Source: Pseudomonadota bacterium (GTDB lineage Bacteria; Pseudomonadota; Gammaproteobacteria; Burkholderiales; Burkholderiaceae_C). From it: a stretch of DNA of 54,324 bases. The notes under the pieces are model-generated. The model was not told where the DNA came from. It worked only from the letters and a program-made list of their open reading frames with translations, and made no database searches. Position numbers and translations under genes: made by a program. Positions 46,859 through 54,324 of the stretch are shown in pieces; the first letter of the stretch is position 1; each line of letters begins with the position of its first letter. Where the stretch lies: the NCBI GenBank assembly GCA_021845965.1, contig JAJZUZ010000006.1, forward strand, positions 3,478 through 57,801, read 5' to 3'.

Positions 46859-48174
46859 CATGCGGCGCGCTTCAGCCAGCGCACCGCACCCTCGCCAGCA
46901 CGCCTGCCACTGGCAAAGCAGGCCGTCAGCAGATAGCCGCCGGTCGGTGCTTCCCAGTCCAGCATCTCGCCGGCGCAGAACACGCCCGGCAGCGCCTCGC
47001 ACATCAGGTCCTCGTTCAGCACCTCGAACAACACGCCCCCGGCACTGCTGATCGCCTCGTCGATGGGGCGCGCCGCGACCAGTTGCAGCGGCAGGTCCTT
47101 GAGCGCCTTCGCCAGCGTGGCCGGGTCATGCAGCGCGTCCTTGCCCAGCACTTCGTACAGCACCGCCGCCTTGATGCCCTCGATGCCCAGCCGGCTCTTG
47201 AGATGACTGGCGAGCGAACGCGAGCCGCGCGGGTGGGAGACCTCGGCCAGCACGCGCTCCGGCGTCATGTCCGGCAGCAGGTCCAAGTACAAGGTGGCAT
47301 GCCCGGTACGGATGATCTCGTCGCGCAGCAGGGCCGACACCGCATAGATCAGGCTGCCCTCCACCCCCGTGGCCGTGGCGACGAATTCGCCCTTGCGTCT
47401 GAACGTTCGCCCCTGCGCATCCTTGAACAAGACCGCCACCGTCTTGAAGGGCTGGCCGGCATGGCGGCCGGCGAAATACGCACTCCAGCCGGTCGCCGGG
47501 GCCACCGCCTGCACCGGCACGGCCTGCCCGGCGGGCAGCACGGGCCGGGCTACCGCCACGTCAAAACCGCAATTGGCCGGCAGCAGCGGCGCCACGGCCA
47601 CGCCGCGTGCCGCCAGCAGCGGCACCCAGGCCCCGTTGGACCCCAGACGCGCCCAGCTGCCGCCCCCCAGCGCCAGCACCACGGCATCGGCGCGCACCTG
47701 CAACTCGCCCTGTGGCGTCTCGAAACGCAGCGCGTGCCCGTCTTCCGCCCAGCCGAGCCAGCGATGCCGCATGTGGAACTGCACGCCGGCCCCGCCCCGC
47801 TGCGGATGACGCAGGCGCTGCAGCCACGCCCGCAGCAAGGGGGCTGCCTTCATGTCCTTGGGGAAGACGCGGCCGGAGGTGCCGACGAAAGTCTCGATGC
47901 CCAGCTCGTGCACCCAGTCACGCAGCGCGGCCGGACCGAACGCGCGCAACAGGGACTCGATCTGGCGCCGCCGCGCGCCGTAACGCTCGCCAAAGCGGTC
48001 CTCCGGCTCCGAGTGGGTGAGGTTCAGCCCGCCTTTGCCCGCCAGCAGGAACTTGCGCCCCACCGAGGGCATGGCGTCATACAGGTCCACCACCACGCCG
48101 GCCTCGACCAGCACTTCCGCCGCCATCAGGCCGGCCGGCCCGCCGCCGATCACCGCCACTTTTTTGCTTTGCAT
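46858..48174 (-). CDS. HI0933/YhiN-type FAD-binding flavoprotein
   Basis: A 438-residue flavoprotein of the HI0933 family, often named aminoacetone oxidase family FAD-binding enzyme. The N-terminal dinucleotide fold reads KKVAVIGGGPAGLMAAEVLVEAG near residue 5. The family signature is GRKFLLAGKGGLNLTHSE near 40, with VLALGGGSWARLGSNG near 165. The C-terminal FAD block is PGVFCAGEMLDWEAPTGGYLLTACFASGRRAG (split by position), where TGGYN-like TGGYLL is conserved. The reaction is not established. ATG 48174 and 48183 are both possible; longer starts run into the repeat element. It converges with ffs and lies downstream of addA, with repeat copy B between them. Confidence 0.88.
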   Translation of the reverse strand: MQSKKVAVIGGGPAGLMAAEVLVEAGVVVDLYDAMPSVGRKFLLAGKGGLNLTHSEPEDRFGERYGARRRQIESLLRAFGPAALRDWVHELGIETFVGTSGRVFPKDMKAAPLLRAWLQRLRHPQRGGAGVQFHMRHRWLGWAEDGHALRFETPQGELQVRADAVVLALGGGSWARLGSNGAWVPLLAARGVAVAPLLPANCGFDVAVARPVLPAGQAVPVQAVAPATGWSAYFAGRHAGQPFKTVAVLFKDAQGRTFRRKGEFVATATGVEGSLIYAVSALLRDEIIRTGHATLYLDLLPDMTPERVLAEVSHPRGSRSLASHLKSRLGIEGIKAAVLYEVLGKDALHDPATLAKALKDLPLQLVAARPIDEAISSAGGVLFEVLNEDLMCEALPGVFCAGEMLDWEAPTGGYLLTACFASGRRAGEGAVRWLKRAA

Positions 48175-48230
48175 TTCAATCATCCAACGCGCCGGAGCGT
48201 GATGCCCCGGCCACGACACAGTCCAGGCCA

Positions 48231-48330
48231 GGGGCACCATGGAACCGGCTTGGCCGGGCCGTCGGTGCTACCCCCCGCCCGGCGCAGGCGAGAGAGGGGG
48301 GAGACGCGCAGCGGCTCGGGGGGTGCTTTA
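48231..48330 (-). repeat. Intergenic repeat element, copy B
   Basis: Read on the minus strand it begins 6 nt after the addA stop: AAGCACCCCCC, GCTGCGCG, then CCCCCC paired with GGGGGG (48301-48296 with 48276-48271), then the terminal hairpin. In that hairpin GCACC (48268-48264) pairs with GGTGC (48238-48234), enclosing CCGGC, CAA and GCCGG. The order of parts, the CGGCCCGGCC and GCCGGTTCC boxes, and the position after a stop codon match copy A at 28022-28189. The outer stem sequence differs but pairing is kept. Confidence 0.7.
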
Positions 48331-48336
48331 TCGTCT

Positions 48337-51300
48337 TCATTCCACCTCTTCCATGCCCCCGCTGGCGCTGAGGAACGCCGCGCGCACCGACTCGCCCGGA
48401 CAGGCTGCCTGCACCGCCGCACGATAGTCGCGCAGTTGCCCCGACAGTTCGTCCCGCGCCTGTGGTTGCGCGGCGGACTTGTAATCGAGCACCCACCAGC
48501 TGCCGTCGGTACGGCGCACCAGCCGGTCGATGCGGCGCACGCTGCCCTGCACCGTCACCGGCACCTCGTTGCCCTGCCACGCGATCTCCGCGCTGCGCCA
48601 GGCCCAGGCGCCCTGCCCCTGCAGGATGCGCAACGCCATGGCGGCCGCCTGGCGGGCCTGTGCCGCGTCGAGACCAAACTCGCTGGCCGCGCGCTGCACC
48701 TGTTCCGCGCTCCAGTCCTGCGCGTCCAGCGGCGCCCATTCCAGCAGCCTGTGCATGGTCTGCCCGATCAGGGCGTCGGGCGTCGGCGGTGCCACCACTG
48801 CGGACTTGCGCAGGCTGCCGGTGGCGTCGATGGTCGGCAAGACTGGCAGCGTGATGGCTACGGCCTCCTGCGAAGCGCGCGCGGGGCGCACCGGAGGATC
48901 CGCGGACACCTCCGCCGGCTGGCACAAGGCCTGCAGGCGCAACCACCAGCTGCCCTCACTGCCGCGATGGGGCTGCACCGCCGACAGCGCCAGCCGTCGT
49001 TGCGCCCGGGTCAGCGCCACATAGAGCGCATTCAGCTCCTCGCGCTGCCGTTCCTGGCGCTCGGCATCCATCGCCTCACGCGCACTGGGCGGCAGGCGGC
49101 TCTCGCTGGCGAGAAAGACGAAACGGCGCGGTGCCTCGGCCTCACCGGGCCAATCCAGCAGCACACTCATGGTCTGCGCGCGCGGGGCCGGCGCATCGGT
49201 GTCCAGCAGAAGCACCAGCGGAGCCTCCAGCCCCTTGGCACCGTGCACCGTGAGCAGCCGCACTGCGTCGGCATCGGCCAGCGTGGGCGCGGCCACGCCG
49301 CCGGCCTTGAGTGCACGCACAAAGGCGTAAGGCGTCGCGTAACGCGCGCCATCCACCTGCAACGCCGCCGCCAGCAGGGCCTGCAGATGGACAAGCACGC
49401 CCGCACGCGAGGTTTGCGGTGCCGCGGCCACAAAGCGCGCCAGCACATCGCCGTCCTCATAGATCGCGTCCAGCGCATCGTGCGGCGGCAGCGTGTCGAC
49501 CCACTGCTTCCAGCGCAGCAGGGTCGGCCCGACGTGCTGCAAGGAACCGGACCATCCTGCGCCCTGCAACAGCTCGAACCACGGGCGACGCTGCGTGCGC
49601 TGGCGCAGCGCGAGCTCGATCAGCGCCTCGTCCGTGACACCGAACAGCGGCGACTTCAGGGCACGGGCCAGCGAGAGGTCGTGCGCCGGGGACACCAGGG
49701 CGTCCAGCAGGGCAACCAGGTCCTGCACTTCCGGCGCTTCGCCCAGATCGGTCTTTTCCGGCTGCTGGGCGGGGATGCCCAGTTCACGCAATTCGTCCTG
49801 CATCAGGGCCAGCCGCTCGCGCTTGCGCGCCAGCACCATCACATCGCGCGGGTGCAGCCCGGCACTGAGTTGCACCGCGATCCAGCGTGCCGCCTGCCGG
49901 CACTCCAGCGTGTGCAGGCGCTCCTCGGGGGTGACGCGCGGCACCGTCAGGCTGTCGCGCCAGCCTGCGTCGCCCTCGTCTTCCCCGGCGTCCTGCCGTT
50001 CCGGGCGCGGGATCTGCGGCAGGGCCAGCACGGCGCCGGCCTCTTCCGACTCGGTGGTATGCACCCGGAAGTCTTCGTACTCGCCCTGGCCCTGCGCCTG
50101 CCCCATGACCTCATTCACCAGCCCCAGCACGGCGGTGGCGTTACGGCGCGTGTGGTCGCAGCTGAGCAGCTCGCCACCGAGCTCGCGCACAAAGTCCTTG
50201 GCAGCGCGAAACACCTGTGGCTCGGCGCGGCGAAATCGGTAGATGCTCTGCTTGGGGTCGCCGACGATGAAAAGGCTGGGCGCCTGCGCGCCGCCGCCGC
50301 TGCCGGCGTAGCCGCTGAGCCAGGCATGCAGGGCCTGCCACTGCAGCGGATTGGTGTCCTGGAACTCGTCGATGAGCAGGTGGCGCGTGCGCGCGTCCAG
50401 CCGCTCCTGCACCCAGCCGCCCAGCACCGGATCGGCCAGCAGACGCAGCGCGGCACGCTCGACATCGTTCATGTCCACCCAGCCGCGCTCGCGCTTGAGC
50501 TCGGCGTACACGTCCACCAGCAGGCGCGCGAGTCGCGTCATGCGCTGCTGGTAGACCCAGGCCTCGTGCTGCTGCTGGGCCGCACAGAGGCGCTGCAACT
50601 CGGGCTCGGCCGCCTGCGCAGCCTCCAGCTTCTGCAGGTGCTGGGTCAGGCGGTCCTCGTCCTTGACGAAGAAGGCCGCGCGCAGGCGTGCCAGGGTCTG
50701 TTCGGCGGCGTCGGCCTGGTCCAGCAGCGCGTAGGCGTCGATCACCGCTGCCGCCGCCTTCTGGGGTGTCTTGTTCCTTTCCTGGCCCAGGGCACGGGCA
50801 CGTTCCAGCCAGCGCGCGCGCACCGCCGGTTCACTCAGCGCAGCGGCGGGAGTCGCCAGCCCTGTGAATTCCTTGTACAGCGCGGCGGCCGCCGGCACCG
50901 ACGCCTCCAGCACGCCGGCCGCATCCGCCAGCGCAAATTCCACGCGCCGGGCCAGCGCGGCCGCCAGCGCGCTCTCGGTCTGGCTGCGGCCATGCGTGGC
51001 AATCAGCGCCTCGTAGTCCCGTCTTGCCTCGGGATCACGCAAAAGCCGTGCCTGGAAAGGGCGCCACACCAGTTCGACCGCCTGCGCGTCGTTCTCCAGC
51101 AGTTCATAGGCCGTCGGCAGGCCCAGCTCCTCCAGCACCGAGAACGGCGCATTGCGCAGCAGCGCCGCGAACCAGCTGTGAAAGGTGCGGATCGGTACCG
51201 TGCGGCCCTGCGCCAGCAGGCGGGCATAGAGCGTGCGCAACGGCTCCACCAGTGCCGGTGCCTGCGCGGCATCCACGCCACGGATCAGCAGCTGCTCACG

Positions 51301-51576
51301 CAGGGTCGCATCGTCCGCGTGCGCGAACTCTTCCAGCCACTCCATCAGGCGCTGCCGCATCTCGCCCGCAGCCTTCTTGGTGAAGGTGATGGCCAGGATC
51401 TCCTGCGGCTCAGTGCCTTCGAGCAGCGCGCGCAGGATGCGCGACACCAGCATCCAGGTCTTGCCCGCGCCGGCGCAGGCTTCGACGGCGACATGGCGGC
51501 GGGGATCGCAGGCGATCTTGTAGAAGTCCTGCCGGCTGACGGGCTGCCTGTTGCGTTCGTAGGCGGGCGTGCTCAT
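48337..51576 (-). CDS. addA: Helicase-nuclease AddA (UvrD-like, exonuclease V subunit)
   Basis: The motor and 3'-strand nuclease subunit of the AddAB double-strand-break resection complex. The 1079-residue product has UvrD-type motifs: Walker A ACAGAGKTWML near residue 33, motif Ia TFTKKAAGEM near 64, Walker B LLIDEFQDTNPLQW near 405, motif III VGDPKQSIYRFRRAE near 438, LLTVHGAKGLEAP near 780, and ALTRAQRRL near 865. A C-terminal RecB-type nuclease has Asp and Lys in VLDYKSA and a following QLRDYRAAV near 1020-1045. The ATG overlaps the addB stop (ATGA). Confidence 0.95.
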   Translation of the reverse strand: MSTPAYERNRQPVSRQDFYKIACDPRRHVAVEACAGAGKTWMLVSRILRALLEGTEPQEILAITFTKKAAGEMRQRLMEWLEEFAHADDATLREQLLIRGVDAAQAPALVEPLRTLYARLLAQGRTVPIRTFHSWFAALLRNAPFSVLEELGLPTAYELLENDAQAVELVWRPFQARLLRDPEARRDYEALIATHGRSQTESALAAALARRVEFALADAAGVLEASVPAAAALYKEFTGLATPAAALSEPAVRARWLERARALGQERNKTPQKAAAAVIDAYALLDQADAAEQTLARLRAAFFVKDEDRLTQHLQKLEAAQAAEPELQRLCAAQQQHEAWVYQQRMTRLARLLVDVYAELKRERGWVDMNDVERAALRLLADPVLGGWVQERLDARTRHLLIDEFQDTNPLQWQALHAWLSGYAGSGGGAQAPSLFIVGDPKQSIYRFRRAEPQVFRAAKDFVRELGGELLSCDHTRRNATAVLGLVNEVMGQAQGQGEYEDFRVHTTESEEAGAVLALPQIPRPERQDAGEDEGDAGWRDSLTVPRVTPEERLHTLECRQAARWIAVQLSAGLHPRDVMVLARKRERLALMQDELRELGIPAQQPEKTDLGEAPEVQDLVALLDALVSPAHDLSLARALKSPLFGVTDEALIELALRQRTQRRPWFELLQGAGWSGSLQHVGPTLLRWKQWVDTLPPHDALDAIYEDGDVLARFVAAAPQTSRAGVLVHLQALLAAALQVDGARYATPYAFVRALKAGGVAAPTLADADAVRLLTVHGAKGLEAPLVLLLDTDAPAPRAQTMSVLLDWPGEAEAPRRFVFLASESRLPPSAREAMDAERQERQREELNALYVALTRAQRRLALSAVQPHRGSEGSWWLRLQALCQPAEVSADPPVRPARASQEAVAITLPVLPTIDATGSLRKSAVVAPPTPDALIGQTMHRLLEWAPLDAQDWSAEQVQRAASEFGLDAAQARQAAAMALRILQGQGAWAWRSAEIAWQGNEVPVTVQGSVRRIDRLVRRTDGSWWVLDYKSAAQPQARDELSGQLRDYRAAVQAACPGESVRAAFLSASGGMEEVE

Positions 51577-54110
51577 GGCGCTTCGCTCCCCGCGGCGGGC
51601 GATTCCTCATCCGCCCAGAAGTCCTTGCGGCACAGGCCGCGCGCGGCGCAGGTGTCGCAGACGGCGCCCTCGCCCAGCGCGGGCAAGCCGGCTCCCTGCG
51701 CAATACGCCCGAGGTCGCTCATGATCCCCTCGACCAGCGCATCGCGCACGGCCACGATGTCGGTCTGCTCGTAGGTCTTGCTCCCGTCGCGCTCCCCGAC
51801 ATTGACATACGCCGCGCGCAAGCGCCCCTCGGGCCGCAACGCCGCATAGAACGCCAGCTGCGTGTCCTCGTAGGGGTCCTTGATGCGCCGGCTGGTCGTG
51901 TCCCGCGGCTCGGTCTTGTAGTCGATCACCAGCAGCGTGCCGTCGGCCGCGCGATCGACGCGGTCCAGACGCCCGAACAAGGTCACGTCGCCCAGGGGCT
52001 GGCTCGCCTCGCGCTCGCCCTCCAGATAGCGCCAGCCCTCGGCCTCATGCTCCGCCAGCCACGCGAGATAGCCCTCGCGCACCTGCGGCCAGGCCGCGAG
52101 AAAGGGCAGAAACTCGTCTTCGGCCAGGCGCTGTTCCTGCGCCACGGCCTGCGCCGCGGCATCGAGCTGTGCACGCCGGCGCGCTGGATCGGCGCTGTCA
52201 AGCCCGCCGTGAAAGCGCTGCAACACGGCGTGCAGCCAGAGGCCGAAGTCACGCTTGTCGAGTTCGCCCTCGATCTCCTCCATCTCCTTGAGCCCGAGCT
52301 GGCGCAGGGCGAAGTAGCGGTAGGGACAGTGCCGCAGATCCTGGTAGGCGCTGGCCGACAGGCGCGCCACGCCGAGCTGCGGCGCGGCCGGTGCCGGCCG
52401 CTGCACCGGCGCGGGCGGCACCCGGCGCTGGTCGCGCGGATCGGCCGCCTGGCCGTCACCGCGCGCCAGCCGGATCTCCTGCACCAGCGGGCTCGGCAAC
52501 AGGGGCTCGCCGCCCTCGTCGCTGCTGCGCCAGAGCAGGTCCACCTGGGGGGTGGCCAACGCGTCGCGCCAGGAGGCGCGCAAGGCCGCCGACAGCGCCT
52601 CGCGCGTCGGCAGCCCGAGCGCGGCACGCTGCGCTGCCGTCCAGGGCCCGGGCGGTTCGGGCGAAGGGTGGAGCCGCACCTCATCGCAGCCGGGGATGAC
52701 CACCGCGCCGAAGTGGCGGCCCAGCATCTGCGCCAGCGGCAAGATGACCGCCTGCTCCTGCGCCGGATACTCGGGCTTGAAACTCTGGGCTTCAAGTACC
52801 TGGTCCACCCAGCGCGTGAAATCGGCGAGACCCAGGCGCTGGCGGGACCACGGAGCCTCGGCCGGCAGCTTGCCCTGATCCAGCCGCAGCGCCGCCAGCA
52901 CGGCGGAACCGGCCACGTCATCCTGCAACCGCGCCCACTGGCCGCTGCGCTGCAACAGCTCGCGCAGGGCCGCCAGCCATTGCGCCAGCGTGCGCGTGCC
53001 CTTGAGCGTCTCGCGCAGGGCCTCCGTCTCGCCCAGCAGGGCCGCCAGCGCGGCGTCCCCCCGGGTATCCAGCGTCGCCGGCACCTGGCGCCAGGCGCGC
53101 TGCGGCGCCCGACGCAGCGCGGCTTCCAGCGCCGTCACACTGTCCGCGTCCAGCGCAGGTGCGTTCTTGAGCCAGTCCAGCACAGCGTCCGTGCTGGCGT
53201 TCCAGGCGCAGGCCCGCAGGGCGCCCATGACGTGCGCCCCCGAACGGCTGGTGGAAAGCTTCCAGCCGGTCTCATCCCGGATCTGCACGTCCTGGGCCGC
53301 AAGCATGGCGCGCACGCGGCGCGTCAGGGCACGGTCGGTCACCACCAGGGCCACGGGCGTCCGACCGGCCTGGATGTGTCGCAGCGCGCAGGCTGCGGCA
53401 CGCTGCGCCTCGTCCTGCGCGTCGCGGGCCCGGTGGAAGGCCGGTGCGGGGGTCATGGCCGGCACATCGCCTGGCGGCAGCAGCACCATGCGCTCGCGCC
53501 AGACCGCCTGCAAGGCAGCCAGCAGCGGATCGGGCTGGAAGCCGGGCACAGCGACGAGGCAGTCGATCGACTGGATCACGCGCGATTCGTAGAGCGGGTC
53601 CGTGGCGTAGGAAGAATTCGCCACCCAGGCCACCGCCACCTGGGCCACCGTGGCCTCCAGGGCCAGCGTCGTCGTGTCCATCCCGGTGAGCGCGGCGCTC
53701 CGCGCCCGCGCCGCCCAGGCGCCACGCTCGGCCGGCGGCAGGGCGGCCGCCAGCGGCGCAAGCTGCTGGGCCGCTTCAAGCAACAGCGCGGTCGCCGCCT
53801 CGGCACGCGCACCCTGCCCGGCCTGCTCCAGCAGCGTGCGGGCCGTGAGCACGTCCAGCGCCGGATCGAAACTGAAATCGGTCGGCCCCGGAACAAAACC
53901 ACCCAGGCTGCGGCACCAGTTCTGCGTGGTCTCGAAGCGTGGCGCGAAGCCGTCCGGCTGCTGCCGGGCCCACAGGCGCGCCAGCTGCGGCATCAGCTGC
54001 GCATAGGGCAACAGGACCACGGTGCGCGCGGGATGCGCATCCCGCGCCGCCATCTGAGCCCTGATGCCGGCAAGCCACTGTTGGCAACGAGAGTCCGAGG
54101 TTTCTGTCAC
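51573..54110 (-). CDS. addB: AddB-like PD-(D/E)XK nuclease/helicase-related subunit
   Basis: The partner of AddA in break resection and Chi recognition. The protein is 845 residues if GTG 54110 is used (VTETSDSRCQQWLAGIRAQ); ATG 54140 or 54215 are alternatives, the last overlapping the divergent trxA start. The N-terminal two-thirds is a degenerate helicase scaffold with no Walker A, as expected for this subgroup. The C-terminal RecB-type nuclease has GLWLHAVLQRF, GRLDRVDRAADGTLLVIDYKTE (split by position) with Asp and Lys, and DTQLAFYA. Cysteines in LRHCPYRYF and in the terminal CDTCAARGLC give the four ligands of the AddB/Cas4-type iron-sulfur cluster. Confidence 0.88.
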   Translation of the reverse strand: MTETSDSRCQQWLAGIRAQMAARDAHPARTVVLLPYAQLMPQLARLWARQQPDGFAPRFETTQNWCRSLGGFVPGPTDFSFDPALDVLTARTLLEQAGQGARAEAATALLLEAAQQLAPLAAALPPAERGAWAARARSAALTGMDTTTLALEATVAQVAVAWVANSSYATDPLYESRVIQSIDCLVAVPGFQPDPLLAALQAVWRERMVLLPPGDVPAMTPAPAFHRARDAQDEAQRAAACALRHIQAGRTPVALVVTDRALTRRVRAMLAAQDVQIRDETGWKLSTSRSGAHVMGALRACAWNASTDAVLDWLKNAPALDADSVTALEAALRRAPQRAWRQVPATLDTRGDAALAALLGETEALRETLKGTRTLAQWLAALRELLQRSGQWARLQDDVAGSAVLAALRLDQGKLPAEAPWSRQRLGLADFTRWVDQVLEAQSFKPEYPAQEQAVILPLAQMLGRHFGAVVIPGCDEVRLHPSPEPPGPWTAAQRAALGLPTREALSAALRASWRDALATPQVDLLWRSSDEGGEPLLPSPLVQEIRLARGDGQAADPRDQRRVPPAPVQRPAPAAPQLGVARLSASAYQDLRHCPYRYFALRQLGLKEMEEIEGELDKRDFGLWLHAVLQRFHGGLDSADPARRRAQLDAAAQAVAQEQRLAEDEFLPFLAAWPQVREGYLAWLAEHEAEGWRYLEGEREASQPLGDVTLFGRLDRVDRAADGTLLVIDYKTEPRDTTSRRIKDPYEDTQLAFYAALRPEGRLRAAYVNVGERDGSKTYEQTDIVAVRDALVEGIMSDLGRIAQGAGLPALGEGAVCDTCAARGLCRKDFWADEESPAAGSEAP

Positions 54111-54156
54111 AATGCCGCAACTGTAGCCGCATTGCCACATCGAAAAGGAGCCCACT

Positions 54157-54324
54157 ATGGCCAGCGACCTCATCAAGCATGTTTCCGACGCCTCCTTTGA
54201 AAGCGACGTCCTCAAATCCAGCCAGCCGGTCCTGGTGGACTACTGGGCCGAGTGGTGCGGTCCGTGCAAGATGATTGCCCCGGTGCTGGACGAAGTGGCC
54301 AGCGCCTACCAGGGCAAGTTGCAA
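54157..54324 (+). CDS. trxA: Thioredoxin (5' part, runs off the window)
   Basis: The cytoplasmic dithiol reductase. The 56 visible codons include the active site in [18 protein letters not shown] near residue 29-46, with both cysteines of WCGPC. The usual length is about 108 residues, so roughly the first half is here. The start is ATG 54157 with AAAAGGAG 7 nt upstream. It is divergent from addB, about 46 nt between the chosen starts. Confidence 0.96.
   Translation, partial: MASDLIKHVSDASFESDVLKSSQPVLVDYWAEWCGPCKMIAPVLDEVASAYQGKLQ

Noticed and set aside
45607-51774. A plus-strand open frame of 2055 codons across dnaX, ffs, the flavoprotein gene and addA
   Set aside because: It is antisense to four well-supported genes, one of them an RNA with its own promoter and terminator, and its protein is low in complexity and rich in Arg, Gln, His and Gly. 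Lack of stops follows from GC-biased third codon positions on the other strand.

Overview
The window is a stretch of a GC-rich betaproteobacterial chromosome. Burkholderiales, probably Comamonadaceae, is the best reading. This rests on the adjacent aat-bpt genes, the ilvB-ilvH-ilvC / pssA / leuA order, an ECF-like sigma operon with DUF3619 and DUF3106 partners, a nadE-glnB pair, addAB, and an intergenic repeat of a type I associate with Comamonadaceae. I cannot name the genus. Nearly all of the window is core housekeeping sequence. I see no insertion sequence, prophage, CRISPR array, integrase or toxin-antitoxin pair.

Layout. 1-2.5 kb: tRNA-Pro, two N-end-rule aminoacyl transferases, and an IclR regulator with a palindrome over its start. 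2.5-10 kb, minus strand: ilvB-ilvH-ilvC, then pssA, then leuA behind a leucine-rich leader peptide and attenuator, then a D-Ala-D-Ala endopeptidase. 10-13.4 kb, plus strand: sigma factor, DUF3619, DUF3106, RDD, dgkA, LOG. 13.4-20.3 kb: nadE-glnB, a COG3146-type acyltransferase, a lone cheW, and the divergent pyrophosphatases ppa and hppA. 20.4-26.6 kb: an orphan protein, a LuxR-type response regulator, and a convergent operon encoding a TonB-dependent receptor, a periplasmic binding protein and a hybrid histidine kinase. 26.8-30.1 kb: moaA-mobA-moeA for molybdenum cofactor. 30.2-37 kb: an RND efflux pair followed by an unusual P-type ATPase. 37-43.6 kb: rnhA, a methyltransferase, gloB, mltD, two lipoproteins, an orphan substrate-binding protein and a MAPEG protein. 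43.6-46.8 kb: dnaX-ybaB-recR and the 4.5S RNA gene. 46.9-54.3 kb: a flavoprotein, addB-addA and the start of trxA.

The most interesting signals lie between or inside ordinary genes. (1) A 110-bp element between ybaB and recR has several long complementary arms in a crossing, mutually exclusive arrangement. (2) A run of nine A residues in dnaX sits at the domain III/IV boundary, and both other frames stop at once there, which suggests a slippage-made gamma subunit. (3) leuA has an 18-codon leader peptide with five leucines followed by a terminator, and the leader may be leaderless. (4) Two copies of an intergenic repeat sit 5-6 nt after stop codons, and their outer stems differ by compensatory changes. 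(5) The TonB receptor / binding protein / hybrid kinase operon with its convergent regulator looks like an envelope-spanning nutrient sensor of unknown ligand.

All positions and motifs were read by eye. Family names come from recognising conserved motifs; no database search was run.
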